64,000 nt of DNA from Brasenia schreberi (GCA_036023115.1 JAYKKT010000079.1:12267501-12331500); one strand, 5' to 3'. Counted from the stretch's first letter, positions 49,596 to 61,747 are shown. Made by a program: numbers and translations. The notes: generated from the sequence alone by a model not told the origin.

Positions 49596-50369
49596 TTCCC
49601 TTAGAGGATACATATCCCACACTCGATGAAATGCCTGATGAAGGCATATTGCAAAACCAATTTCAAAACTACATTTTGGCAAAATCTTTCAAAAACCAAG
49701 TATGGAAAATGCACTTCGACGGGGCACGAAACCAACGAGGGGCTGGTGTCGGGGTCATCCTCATATCCCCTGAAAAGGGTGAGATCCCCATAGAAATTCG
49801 CCTAGATTTCGAATGTTCCAACAATATAGTTGAATATGAAGCACTCATACAAGGCTTAAGGATTTCGAAAACTCTAGGGGCATCATAAATCGAGGTCTTT
49901 TAGATTCACTCCTCGTTATAAACCAAGTTTTGAAAATTTGGCAAGTGCAAAATGAAAAACTACTTCCATATCACGAGTTGGCCACTCGATTGGTCGAGTC
50001 GTTCCAATCGTGTACACTCACACACGTAGGAAGAGAGGATAATGGCATTGTCGATGCCCTCTCCTCCTTGGGTTCAGCCCTAAGGGTCGATCCCACTTTG
50101 GGAACCCGATACTTAGAGATGTGGCACGCACCCACTCCTTCCATACATGATTTGGAAATTGGCCAAAACAACCCAGATTCTGACGAAAAACCTTTGTTTT
50201 ATGACATAAAAGGCTTTTTAGAAAATGGGGGATTTGCTGAAAATGCCACATCTAAGGATAAGGCATTCATCCGGAAAATTTCTACCCGATATGTGATTTT
50301 GGTAAAAAGAGTTTTACAAGCATCTTACTAAGATGTGTCGACCTAGAGGAGGCTAGGACTGTTATGCAT
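49596..50369 (+). pseudogene. Element II second RNase H and integrase N-terminus
   Basis: Resumes the reading interrupted by S4 with LEDTYPTLDEMPDEG. The RVT_3-type RNase H follows: MHFDGARNQRGAGVGVILIS, then NNIVEYEALIQGL. A stop at 49886-49888 and a frameshift lie before VGREDNGIVDALSSLG, and the frame breaks again near 50330. S5 enters at 50370. Confidence 0.85.
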
Positions 50370-51491
50370 TGTAAACACCCCGAAATCCCACGAACTTCTC
50401 AAATAAAGCTGGTTTTGTAAAAGCAGCCCCAAAGGGCTATTTTAAGTCTAGAAACCCAGGAGCCTTCCAGGCAACCCTGTACATATGTTTAAACTGTATA
50501 TGCTTTAAAATATGTATAATATGTTTTTAAACCTTTTAAAACACATTTTGAAACCCCACGAAGCAGCCTGGCCTGATGAAAGCAGGACCAGAAGAGCTAA
50601 AGAGAGCCCAGAATCGGAGCACATGTCGAGCCCGGCACAACAACTCTCGTGTTGGATCCGCCCCTAGGATCTCGAACATCCAAGTCCCTATTATCAACAA
50701 ATCATTTAAAATCATCTCCGGAAGGTGAAAACAGAAGCGGATGACCATGTTGGCGAAGACCCAACACAGATGGAGTACTGATGCTGTCAGACCCCGCACA
50801 AACTCTTCGTTTCGAACATACCCTGAAGGAGTCAGAATTCAGTTTGGATTGGATCTGGACCATATATATCCAGATCCCAATCCAAACGTATGTATGGATT
50901 TGGATTTGGATTTGGATTCAAAAATTCAATCCAATATCCACATCCATGGCCCACATCACCTTCTCATAAATGGAGGTGGGGCCCACTTGAAATTCACGTG
51001 GGATTATGGGCATGAGAGAGAATGGGGAGGATAAGCATGAGGGGAATTGTATTAAGCTTGACTTGTGTGTCAAGTTTGGGGTTAATCATGTGGGTTAGCC
51101 TAATTAGTATGGGTTTAAGCTTGTATTAGCCAAAACCTAACCTAGGGCTGCACCAACATGATGCAATGAAGTCTATGGGTTATGCAAAGGGAGCTTCCTA
51201 ACCCAATCCTAAGCCAAAACCCCTAATCATAGCCCTCTACCCTAATCCCAGCCTAATCCTAGCCTAAACACCTAACCCACCTCACTAAACCTCACCCCAA
51301 AACCAACCCACCTAGCTAAGCCCTAAACCCCTAAACCACCCCACCTAAACCTAGCACACCATATCCCTAAAACCACTTAAAACAAAATATCTGGCCCCCC
51401 CTCAAAACCAGCCCACCTTATCACCACACCACCACCACCTAACCACCTTACCACCCTCTCAAAACCACCCCCAACCGACCCTTTGAAAAAC

Positions 51492-51497
51492 TATAAA
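51492..51497 (+). promoter_or_regulatory. TATA box in S5
   Basis: CTATAAACCCCCC, the counterpart of CTATATAACCCCCC in S2. Confidence 0.55.
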
Positions 51498-52161
51498 CCC
51501 CCCCTAGTGGGCGGGTTTTTCAAGTTTTTCCAGCCTCCACTTCGGCCAGCCGAGCCCTCTCTCTCCTTGCTCTCTTCTCCCACCTGCACCACCACCACTT
51601 CTTGGCCAGCTCCACCTCGCGCCACCACTACCTCCCGGCCTGCTCCACTCCACACTGCCACCAACCGCCCGGCCAGCTCCATCCACCTTCATCACCCGGC
51701 TGCCCTCCTTGGATACCAACTTCCCTCACCCATCCGGTTAGTACCTCAACCCAACTCCACCCTATCTTCTCTCCCCTCCACTCTCAGCCACCCATACCAC
51801 CACCACATAGCTCCATCACAGCCTTCCCGCCACCCTTCCCCATTTGGCCAGACATAACCTATTACACTACCCGATTCTCTACTTTTTCTCTAGTGACACC
51901 CCGGCCACCCTACCTTGCTCCCTAGGACCTGCCCCTTCCACTTTCAACCAACCCTTAGCTCCACCTTCCATAGCTCCCTACCTCCCTATACGTGACATCC
52001 CCTAACTACCCCAGTCGGCCACCACTTAAACCACCCCTAGTCGGCCAGTCATAGCCGACTACACCCAAGTCACCCGACCAGCCACACCCTCTTCCTTAGA
52101 CATCTTCCCTTTAGTCACCCTTAGCGCCACCTTCTCGATTTTAAAAGCGTACAGACTGACC

Positions 52162-52270
52162 CTTGCGCATCGGTGCAAGAAGGTCTGCGACGACAAGAGC
52201 TTGCTTGCTCACAGTCGTCACGTTAGGAGTCAGGTTTAAAATATCTCTTTGCTAGCTTAAGTAAGCAAGC
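52162..52270 (+). promoter_or_regulatory. Paired hairpins of S5
   Basis: Hairpin 1 is CTTGC-GCATCGGT-GCAAG (52162-52179). Hairpin 2 is GCTAGCTT-AAGT-AAGCAAGC (52251-52270) with one mismatch. Confidence 0.6.
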
Positions 52271-52361
52271 TGGCATGCCCTTTTGCTTAATTAGGACTTA
52301 GGCACACGAAAAGGTTTGCTTCAGGCCTAAGAACCAGGAGCAGAAATTTTCTGCGTCTACA

Positions 52362-53403
52362 TGCATGAATTCCACGATGGAGAATGTGGAGTCATGTCAA
52401 TGCCAACATGATAGCGATGAAAATACTTAGAGCGGGTTATTTTTGGTCCACTCTGAGAAAAGATTGCCATGATCATGTTAGGAAGTGTCATCCATGTCAA
52501 GTGCATGGACACGCCATTCATATCCCCTCATCATCATTGCATTCCGTGGTCAACCCCTAGCCATTTACCATGTGGGCGTTTGATATCGTGGGACCAATTT
52601 TCTCTAAAGCATCGAATGAGCATAAGTTCATTTTAGCAGCCACTGAGTACTTCTCCTTGACCAATGTCCATGGGCAACATGTGGTGGCTTTCATTAGGAG
52701 GAATATCTTGGCCCGATTTGCAGTTCCAAGAGACCTTGTGTTCGATAATGGCACCCCATTCAAAAACGAGCGGATGGTTAAGTTGTGCAACACCTATGGC
52801 ATAACTCACCACTTCTCATCGCCCTACTACCCTCAAGGCAATGGCCAAGCCGAAGCCACCAATAAGACTCTCATTAGTATTATTGAGAAAACTTTAGAGA
52901 AGGGTAGGACGTGGCATGAGAAGCTGGATGAAGCCTTATGGGCTTGTAGGACTTCCATCCGGACTCCCACGAATGCCACGCCATTTGAGTTGGTCTATGG
53001 CACAAACGCCATTCTCCCCATTCATACAAGGTTGCATTCATTTCATACATCCATTGCACTCGACCTTTTCCTAGAGACGCTTCAGCATGCTAGGATGGCC
53101 AAACTAGATTTGCTAGATGAGAGGCGACTCCTTGCTATGGATCATGCTCATGTATACCGGCAAAGGATAGCCCGACACTATGAGAAACATATGAAACCTC
53201 ACCACTTTGAAGTGGGAGATCTCGTTTTGAAAATCATCCACCATCGTGGCCCACATCCACTTGGAAAGTGGTGCCCCAAGTGGGATGGCCCTTATGTTGT
53301 GCGTGGAACCACCACAAACAACTCATACTGGTTGATCGATGTAGAAGGTAAGAATTTAGCAGATCCTATCAATATTCAATACTTGAAGAAGTATTATGTG
53401 TAG
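52362..53403 (+). pseudogene. Element II integrase, DD35E core intact
   Basis: The H2C2 zinc-binding part (52362-52540) is frameshifted by a missing base near 52392. From 52570 the catalytic core is open for 277 codons. Counting from that Met, the Asp residues are at 5 (AFDIVGP) and 59 (VFDNGTPF) and the Glu at 95 (NGQAEATNK), i.e. DD35E. Five or so residues are missing after ATEYFS relative to the sister copies (which have KWVEA). The C-terminus ends INIQYLKKYYV at 53403. Confidence 0.88.
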
Positions 53404-54053
53404 GGTTTGGGTTAAATTCCCATTTTCAAAAATTCTTAGGGATAGCTGCTTTGAAACCTCGAAAGTAAGGTTCAAAGGCGAATTGTATGGCCCTGAGCGA
53501 GAGAATTCACACTTGTGAAAGAGTTGGTCTATGGCACAAACGTCATTCTCCCCATTCATATATGATTGCATTCATTTCATACATCCATTGCACTCGACCT
53601 CCCCCTAGAGACGCTTCAACATGCTAGGATGGCCGAACTAGATTTGTTAGATGAGAGGCGACTCCTTTCTATGGATCATGCTCATGCATACCGGCAAAGG
53701 ATAGCCCGACACTACGATAAATATATGAAACCTCGCCACTTTGAAGTGGGAGATCTGGTTTTGAAAATCATCCACTATCGTGGCCCAAATCCCATTGGAA
53801 AGTGGTGCCCCAAGTGGGATGGACCCTATGTTGTGCGTGCAACCACCACGAACAACTCGTATTGGTTGATCGTTGTAGAAGGTAAGAATTTAGCAGATCC
53901 TATCAATATTCAATACTTAAAGAAGTATTATGTGTAGGATTTGGGTTAAATTCCAATTTTCGAAAACTTTAGGGATAGCTGCTTTGAGACTTAGAAAATA
54001 AGGTTCAAAGGCAAATCATGTGACCCTGAGTGAGAGAATTCACACTTGTGAAA
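52987..54053 (+). repeat. 534-bp tandem duplication of the integrase 3' end
   Basis: Copy 1 (52987-53520) and copy 2 (53521-54053) both start GAGTTGGTCTATGGCACAAA and end ...CACTTGTGAAAG. Copy 2 has its own open frame at 53566-53937 ending YLKKYYV. The copies differ at perhaps 5% of positions, so the duplication is not very recent. Confidence 0.9.
53566..53937 (+). pseudogene. Duplicated integrase C-terminal fragment
   Basis: Second copy of the integrase C-terminal part (MARHY-type linker RQRIARHY, FEVGDLVLKII, KWDGPYVVR). It carries no catalytic residues and follows a stop at 53401-53403, so it is not translated with the integrase. Confidence 0.8.
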
Positions 54054-55102
54054 GAGTGGAGTCTTCCAAATCGTGGTTATATTTGAAAATTCTTCTTCTT
54101 ACAAAGAAAGGCCTAGTTCAATATAGCAAGATACTTGAAAGTAGTACGTGCTATTTCTAAATAGGCTGATCTGGAATGGATCGAGTGTGACCTTGGGATA
54201 TGTCCTTCCCCTCTTCTCTTCTCCTTCCAAAAGGAAAACGTGACCCAAATAAAGGGAATTTTCCCATCCAAAGTCTCTTTCCAAAAGAAAGAAACCAGAA
54301 TCCAAAAGAAAAATCGATTCTCTTGTGAAAAAAAAGAGGGATTAAAGAAAAAATACTCCCAAAGGGACTATAAAAAAAAGGAAGAAAAGGCCAAAAGGCT
54401 CAAAAAGAGCAGTTTTTCGCCTTCTATGCCTAAAACCACGGGACGCTTCAGAAGGGACCGTGGTATCTCTTTCCCATCCCTACGACTTATCCCAAGTAAA
54501 ACATGGTTCATTTCGAGGAATCCTAAAGTAAAAATAGGATTTACTTACTTGAATTTCATTTTGTTTGAGAATTCGACGTTTTGAGTAAGGCGTAAGAACT
54601 TTGAAATATAGCTTGTTTCTTATAAAACCTCTGCTAGATTAGCGAGTATCAAGACTCAAGCAAAGGCAAACGCGAAGAGCTCGAGATCTTTAGGACCGAG
54701 GCTAAAAGCAGTTTCCCTATTGTAAATAAATTTTGAAAAATCAAACATCGAGCAACATAGGGCCCGCTCACTTGAAGCAGCAGGTCTTCGTAAGTCTCAA
54801 GAGTTCGACCATACCATCTGGTCTCTAGGAGGACGCCCTACTTGGCGTCTCATCCATGTCATGCATATGCATATTCATGCATGAACACTTGCATAACATG
54901 ATCCCCATTTAGGACCAGAAACCATAGAAAACTATCTCCTTTGGCGTGATATCTCCTCCTACCAGGTTTTAAAGAAAGGTTTTGCTCAAAAAATTGGGAC
55001 GATCCCATATTTTCGAGAATAGATCCAGGGAGAAATTGAACAGGGGTGTTGTCGTCTTTGCCATTATCCAAATAAATTTGGATAATGCCAAAGAGGGGCA
55101 TC
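54054..55102 (+). other. Element II 3' untranslated region and PPT
   Basis: Non-coding, with AAAGAAA-rich stretches near 54290-54400. The polypurine tract CAAAGAGGGGCATC (55089-55102) immediately precedes the LTR start TGTAAACACC. Confidence 0.8.
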
Positions 55103-57189
55103 TGTAAACACCTCGAAATTCTAAGGTTTTCATAAAACATACCTGGTTTCAAAATCCCCTTTTCAAGACCAGATTTTTAGTTTTCGAAAGCCCAGGAGTT
55201 GTAAAAGCTCCAAATTTTGTATAAAACCCCATTTTGATATGAAATGTCTTATACTTGGGCCAAGTCCCAATTTTGCAAAGAGCTGAATCCAACAGGTACA
55301 ACTTGATCAAAAGCAGCCATAAAAATGGGTGAAAAAGCCCCAAAAGCCTCTTGGACTAATAAAAGCTGATCGAGAAGGCAAAGGAGAGCCCGGACCTGAA
55401 GCATACTTCAAGCTCGGCATATCAACTCTCATGTCAAAAGCATCCCCAAATTCTCAGACATCCAAGCCCCAAATATCAAAAATATGATCAAAATGAAATC
55501 TCGAAGGTGAGAAGGAGATCAAACCGTCCGTTTCGAAACACCATGAAGGAATCAAAAAAATCAAATTTGGATCGGATCTGGACCATTTATATCCAGATCC
55601 AAACCCAAAATGTATTTGGATTTGGATTTGGATCACAAGATCCAAATCCAATATCTATATCCATGGCCCACTTCACCTCCCCATAAATGGGGGTGAGGGG
55701 CACACAAAAGTTCATGTGAATGCTCTTGGAAGGCTTGGGTAGAGAGAGAAAAGGGCCATAAAGTAAGAGTGAGAAAGTTGGTAGGCTTGACTTTTTTTGG
55801 TCAAAGTGGGTTAACCTTGTGGGTTTAACCAAGAGTGTGGGTTCAAGCTTGTATGCACCTACACTTGACCTAGGGCTGCACCAACTTGGATATGGCTGCA
55901 ACTAAAGTAGTGGACCGACTCCAAGAGGTGGTTCCTAACCCTAGCCCTAAGTTAGCCTATCTCACCTAGCCATCTTTCCTAAACCTAGCCTAGACCTAGC
56001 CCTTCTCACCCAAAACCACACCCACTTCACCTAGCCAACCTCACCTAGCTGGACCACCTAGACCCTAACCAACTAGCCCTAAGCTAACCTTAGTTTACCT
56101 AACTAAGTCCCTAACCGACCTACCCCAAACCACTAGCCCAACCCACCATATTTCCCTAAACAGACCTAGCCTGGCTGCAGCCACCCCCATCCTAAACCAT
56201 AAAATATCTAGCCCACAATATATCCCAAGCCACCTAAATAAAAATATCTGGCCCCCAGCCCACCTAAATAAAAATATCTGGCCCCCAGCCCACCTAACTA
56301 AGCTTGGTTCCTAACTAGACCCAGCCACTCCCTAACTAGCTAAGCCTAACCGACCTTAGCTATTAGAAGCCCAACCGACCTTGCTTCCAAACTAGACCCA
56401 GCCACCCACTAACCAACCGACCTAACTCCTTTATCCCCCCAACACTCATCCCATTCCCATTCAGCCAGCACTCATTGGAACCCCTCTCACATTCGGCGAG
56501 GGGCTCCATCTCATTCCATTCATTTCCCTTCATTCCCAGCCGGCCAACCCCATCACTTCCCTTCCACCTGCAGCAGCTGCCACCTCCCTTCCACCCGACC
56601 AACAGCACCACCTTCCATCCTTCCTTCCACCCGGCTGCCCCATCACCAGTACCTGGACAGCATCCCCTTCACTCCCAACCGAGCACCACCAGCATCATCC
56701 TCCCTACCCATTCGGCCAACTCCATCTCTCCCTCTGCCACCTTCCTTCCCAGCCGAGCACCACCTGCCACCCCTAGTCACCCAACTTCCAGCACCCCTAC
56801 TTGTCCCTAAACACATCCGAATCCCAGCCTCTCTCGAGCTACCTAAGGGACTCCTCATGGCTGCCCAAGGCGAATCAGAAGTCCAAATCCAAGCAAGTTG
56901 AAGATGGACCAGCTACATGTAAGTGTCTAAACTTGGTCTATTACATTAACTTGCTTTATATTCAATTAAATTTTGATATGGGGTTGTAATAATGGAGCGT
57001 AGTCTCCCCCCAAGATGTAATATTGATGTATGACACACAAGCACATACGTGCACTTGAGCTTTGGCTCTTAATTGTACATCAAGCACCCACGTGCACTTG
57101 AGCCTCTCCGCTCTTAGTTGCACACAAATAGGCCTTGGCAGCCCCTAAGATATAGTCTTATTTATATAAGTTCAGCCGCTTGTGTTTAC

Positions 57190-57560
57190 ATTCAAGTCGT
57201 GTGTGTTGTCTTTCAATTCCACACTCACACACATTGAGCTTTCGCTCTTACTCCCAAGACTCTAATAAGAGCCATATTGCAATTCAATTTGGGGTTTACA
57301 TTCAAGTTGTGTGCGTGGTCTTTCAATTCCACACTCACACACATTGAGCTTTCGCTCTTACTCCGAAGACTCTAATAAGAGCCATATTGCAATTCAATTT
57401 GGGGTTTTACATTCAAGTTGTATGCGTGGTCTTTCAATTCCACACTTACACACATTGAACTTTCGCTCTTACTCCCAAGACTCTAATACGAGCCATATCG
57501 CAATTCAATTTGGGTGTTATTTTCAAGTTGTGTGAGTTGTCTTTACATTTACACACAACA
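57190..57560 (+). repeat. About 110-bp tandem repeats in Element II 3' LTR
   Basis: Units contain CACACACATTGAGCTTTCGC and ACTCTAATAAGAGCCATATTG, repeated three times with few changes. Confidence 0.8.
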
Positions 57561-58078
57561 CACACGCACACGTTGGCGACCTTCGGGCTCATATATATAT
57601 AGTTGTATTTTCCTTCCGCTATGTCTTTAAGATTTGGGTTTTAAGGTTCAGCTGTGTGAGTAGTCTTTCAATATATACACGGCATACACTTACACAATTG
57701 AGCCTTTCTGCTCTTAAGATATAGCTATATTTCCCTTTTGCAATTTCCCTTACGCAATTTCCCTTCGGCTATGTCTTTCAATTCCGGGTTTTCTTGTTCC
57801 ATTGTGTGAGTTTGCATTGCATATTCGTCATACCACGAGCTAGGATGCATATTGCATCAAAGCAAACCCCATACACCCATGCAAAACTCGCCACATTTAG
57901 GCACTTGACGCACATATCTCATGCCCAAATTGGCTAAAATCAAAGACATAGGCACGTGCAAATCCCACGTGAAATAAAATCTGCAACAATACAAACGAAA
58001 CCCAATCAAACACTTCGTATGTTTTCAAAGAGGTTACACTTGTTCAAAATCGACTTTGCTAAAGCGTACAGACTGACC

Positions 58079-58189
58079 CTTGCGCATCGGTGCAAGAAGG
58101 TCTGGGACGAAAAGAGCCCACTTGCTCACAGTCGCCCCAAACAAGTCAGATATTTTCAAAACTTACTTCGCTAGCTTGAGTAAGCTAGC
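58079..58189 (+). promoter_or_regulatory. Paired hairpins of Element II 3' LTR
   Basis: Hairpin 1 CTTGC-GCATCGGT-GCAAG (58079-58096), flanked by GACC and GGTC that can extend the stem past an AA bulge. Hairpin 2 GCTAGCTT-GAGT-AAGCTAGC (58170-58189), a perfect 8-bp stem. Confidence 0.65.
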
Positions 58190-58277
58190 TGACACGCCCT
58201 TTAAGCGATTTAGACATACGAAAAGGTTCGCTCTAGGCCCTAAGAAGCTCGGGGTCAGAAATTTCCACGTGTCTACA

Positions 58278-58445
58278 AGTTTATAGCGAAAAGATCCCGC
58301 TTGCCCACAATTACCCAAAAGTCAGATATTTTCCAAAAAACTTCACTAGTTTAAGCTAGCTGGCACGCTCATAAAAAGCGACGTAAACGCGAAAAGGCTC
58401 GTTTTTGGTCTTGTAAACTAGGAGGGAAGAATTTTCGTGCTTATA
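58278..58445 (+). repeat. Truncated LTR tail
   Basis: About 168 bp matching the end of a related LTR (GCGAAAAGATCCC..., TAGTTTAAGCTAGCTGGCACGC..., ending CGTGCTTATA in place of GTGTCTACA). It abuts an antisense integrase, so it is the right end of an LTR inserted into a minus-strand element. Its body has been replaced by or lost behind Element II. Confidence 0.7.
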
Positions 58446-59241
58446 GAATCTTGTTCGTGGCTTCGGCTTGGCCGTTGCCTTGAGGGTAGTAGGGAGATGA
58501 GAAGTGTTGAGTTATGTCATAGGTGTTGCATAACTTTTTTATCTTCTCATTCTTGAAGGGTGTGCCATTATCGGACACTAGGTCTCTTGAAACTCCAAAT
58601 CGAGCCAAGATATTTTTCTTAATGAATGCCACTACATGTTGTCCTTGAACATTTGCCAAGGAGGTAGCTTCAACCCATTTAGAAAAATATTCGGTGGCTC
58701 CTAATATGAACCTATGTCCATTGGATGCAATTGGAGAGATTGGTCCTACGATATCAAACGCCCACATAGGGAAGGGTCACGGGCTTACAATGGAATGCAA
58801 GGTAGATGATGGGATATGAATGGCATGTCCATGCACTTGACATTGATGACATTTCCTAACATGATCATGGCAATCTTGCTTAAGGACGGACCAAAAGTAA
58901 CCGGCCCCAAGTATCTTCATGGATTTGCATTAACATGGCCTCCACATTCTCCATCATGGAACTCATGCATTATGGTCCTAGCCTCATCAAGGTCTACACA
59001 TCTCAACAAGATGCCGGTAAAACTCTTTTTGTAAGGAAGCCCTCCCAAAATCACATATCAGGTTGAAATTTTTCTAATCAAAGCTTGATCTTTGGAAGAA
59101 GCAAATTCGGGAAATCCTCCATTTTCTAAAAAGTTTTAATGTCATGAAAGCAAGGTTTTTCAATTGAATTTTGGACATTTTGGCGAATCTCCAAATCATG
59201 AGTGGACAAAGTGGGTGAGTGCCAAATTTCTGAGGATCGGG
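58446..59241 (-). pseudogene. Antisense Tat integrase fragment
   Basis: Minus-strand frame 58767-58446 shows the core from MWAFDIVGPIS through VSDNGTPFKNE to NGQAEATNKIL, with all three catalytic residues. Upstream (58770-59241) is a decayed H2C2 region with CHQCQVHGHAIH. The fragment is cut by the LTR tail on the left and by a minus-strand LTR at 59242. It belongs to a third Tat-lineage copy. Confidence 0.85.
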
Positions 59242-59566
59242 TGTAGACATGAAAATTCTCACTCCTGGTTCTTAGGCATGACGTGAACCTTTTCATGTCT
59301 ACGTCGCTTTAGAGTATGCCAGCTAGCTTACTCAAACTAGGGAAGGATTTTAGAAATATCTGACGTTTTGGGCGATTGTGGGCAAGTGGGATCTTTTCGT
59401 TGTAAACCTTCTTGAACCGATGCTCAAGGATCGGTTTAAATGCTTAGAAAATCTCGATTTTTAACAAGTGTAGACGCGCGAAAAATCCCCGCCTCTCACC
59501 TTTTCAGGGCTCGGAGCGGATCCTCTCGTGCGTCTAAGGCCTTATTTATGCAAACAGGGCGTGCCA

Positions 59567-59675
59567 ACTAGCTTACCTAAGCTAGCGAAGATATATTTAA
59601 CACTGACTTCTAAACGTAGCGACTGTGAGCAAGTGAGCTCTTGTCGTCGCAGACCTTCTTGCACCGATGCGCAAG
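59567..59675 (-). promoter_or_regulatory. Paired hairpins of S6
   Basis: Hairpin 2 at 59567-59586 (one end base changed) and hairpin 1 at 59658-59675 (CTTGC-GCATCGGT-GCAAG on the minus strand). Confidence 0.6.
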
Positions 59676-60058
59676 GGTCAGTCTGTACGCTTTGCAAAAA
59701 TCGAGTTTTAGGAGAGAAAGTCTACGAAGCGGTTCGAGGTGTCTAATTCGGGTCTTTTAGATGCGATTGCATGTTTTAGATCACGTGGATTTGCACGTGC
59801 CTAAGTCTTTTCTTTTATCCCTTTTCGGGCCACCTAGTTTGTGTGTTATGAACACTCCACTACATGGGCGAATTCGAGCGGGGCTTGCTTTGATGCAATA
59901 TGCGTCCTACCTCGTGGTATGGCGTAGATGCAATGCAAACTCACGCTACTCCAAAGGGAAAACCCGAATGTAAAGACAATACTGAAGGGAAATAACCGAA
60001 GGGAAATTACTTGAAATATAAATGCCGAAGGGAGATATGTATATAGAGTATGTATATG

Positions 60059-60830
60059 AGCTCTTACTCGGGTCTTGCAAATAAGAGCGACGACTCAATG
60101 TGGGTGCGTGCTTGAATTGAAAGACTTACACACATGACATGAAATGAAACCCACATATAAATTGCAGTATAGCCTTAACTAAGGTCTTGGGAATAAGAGC
60201 GAAAGCTCAATGTGTGTGAGTGCTTGAATTGAAGTACTACGCACACAACATGAAATTAAACCCAAATATAACTGCAATAGGCCTTGACTAAGGTCTTGGG
60301 AATAAGAGCGAAAGCTCAATGTGTGTGAGAGTGCTTGAATTGAAAGACTTACACACACGACATGAAATGAAACCCAAATAGTATAGGTCGGCCCTTACTT
60401 GGGTCTTTCAAATAAGAGCGAAGGCTCAATGTGTGTGAGAGTGCTTGAATTGAAAGACTTACCCACACGACATGAAATGAAACCCAAATAGTATAGGTCG
60501 GCCCTTACTTGGGTCTTTCAAATAAGAGCGAAGGCTCAATGTGTGTGAGAGTGCTTGAATTGACAGACTTACTCACACGACATGAAATGAAACCCAAATA
60601 GTATAGGTCGGCCCTTACTTGGGTCTTTCAAATAAGAGCGAAGGCTCAATGTGTGTGAGAGTGCTTGAATTGAACGACTTACCCACACGACATGAAATGA
60701 AACCCAAATAGTATAGGTCGGCCCTTACTTGGGTCTTTCAAATAAGAGCGAAGGCTCAATGTGTGTGAGTGCTTGAATTGAAAGACAACGCGCCCAACTT
60801 AAGCTAAACCCTTCAAAAATGAAAGTATAT
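60059..60830 (-). repeat. 110-bp minisatellite in S6, seven units
   Basis: Units begin at about 60059, 60172, 60281, 60391, 60501, 60611 and 60721. The last four are nearly identical with an exact 110-bp period (GCCCTTACTTGGGTCTTTCA), while the first three are diverged. This indicates recent local amplification. Confidence 0.9.
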
Positions 60831-61747
60831 GTATATACTTATGTATTAGGGGCTGATTAGGCCCGTGTGTGTTCAAAATCGTGCACAACTAAGAGGGTGC
60901 ACGTGTGTGGGTGTGTCAAGCCACGTTATTACAAGCGGGGGGAGACTATGCTCCGTTATTATAACCCCGAATCGAATTGAATCTCAAGCAAGTATATAAC
61001 TAAAGACTGAGTTAGGCACTTACTAGTAGCTGGTCCGTAGAGGCCTTGCTTGAGCGTGGGCTTGGCTTTCGCCTTGGGCTGCAAACGGGAGCTCCGTGAG
61101 GGTGAACGACAAAGGGTGCTGGCCGGGTGCTTTGAAGGTGGCCGGCTGCAAGCAAGGGTGTCACCTTGATGTGGGGGATTAAAGGGGCTGGACAAGGTGA
61201 GTATATAGGGTCACTAGGAGAGGATATAGTGTTAGGGAGTATGGGAAGGAAGCTAGCTAGGTGATGGGGCTAGGTGGTAGTGGGGGTAGTGGGTGTAAGG
61301 GAGTGCTATGGGCAGGTCTTAGGAAGTCTAATAGGGTGGCCGGGTGTAGTTAGGGTAGTTAGGTAGTGGCGGGTAGTTAGGGTGACTAAGGCTTGGCCGA
61401 GTGGGAGTGGTGGTGGGTAGTGGCTGATATTAGGGTAAGGTGGTGGTATGGTGGGTGGCTGGGAGTGGAGAGGGAGTGGAGAAGGAGCTAGGTAGAGTGT
61501 GGGGTACTAACCGGATGAAGAGGCGGTGGGTGGTTGAGGAGCAGCCGGATGTGGGGGCTCGGCTGGTTCGGTTGGGTGAAGAGGATGACGATGGAGGGGG
61601 CTTCGGCTGGAATGGTGGTGGCGGTGGTGGTGCTGGTGGTGGTGGGATGTGGAGCAGGTGGAGCTTGGGGAAGTGAAGGAAGGAGAGGACCCGGCTGGGC
61701 TTGGGGAAGGCTTCTAGATAGGAAAGCCCGCCCCCAAGGGGGGGGGG

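Larger units (their letters stand above)
50370..52361 (+). mobile_element. Solo LTR S5 (subfamily B), internally deleted
   Basis: Starts TGTAAACACCCCG, ends GCGTCTACA, with perfect TSD TGCAT (50365-50369 and 52362-52366). Only 1992 bp long: the minisatellite segment is missing at a junction near 52135. TATAAA lies at 51492-51497 and a CCTAA tract at 51180-51480. Its first 1.3 kb is strikingly similar to S2. Confidence 0.95.
43185..58277 (+). mobile_element. Element II, 5'-truncated Tat-lineage Ty3/gypsy element
   Basis: From left to right: post-gag linker and protease, G-patch-like segment, reverse transcriptase, RNase H, second RNase H, integrase, polypurine tract and 3' LTR. No 5' LTR or capsid region is present left of 43185, so the left end is broken. 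Solo LTRs S4 and S5 interrupt it with perfect TSDs. Coding parts are better preserved than in Element I: the RT frame is open for about 467 codons up to S4. Confidence 0.88.
55103..58277 (+). repeat. Element II 3' LTR (subfamily B)
   Basis: Starts TGTAAACACCTCG and ends CGTGTCTACA, 3175 bp. Contains a CCTAA tract (55930-56420), Pro/Ser-rich low-complexity sequence and three to four 110-bp repeats (57190-57560). The TATA site seems mutated (CTCCTTTATCCCCCC near 56432). The TSD cannot be checked because the left end of the element is missing. Confidence 0.88.

Noticed and set aside
59640..59675. A third conserved stem (GCGAC...GTCGC with inner GAGC...GCTC) between hairpins 1 and 2
   Set aside because: It pairs well in S6 and S4 but is weak or absent in the host LTR, the 58278 tail and subfamily A, so I do not claim conservation.
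60059..60830. CRISPR-like array of regular repeats
   Set aside because: The repeats are contiguous with no unique spacers, lie in a plant retrotransposon LTR, and no cas genes are present.
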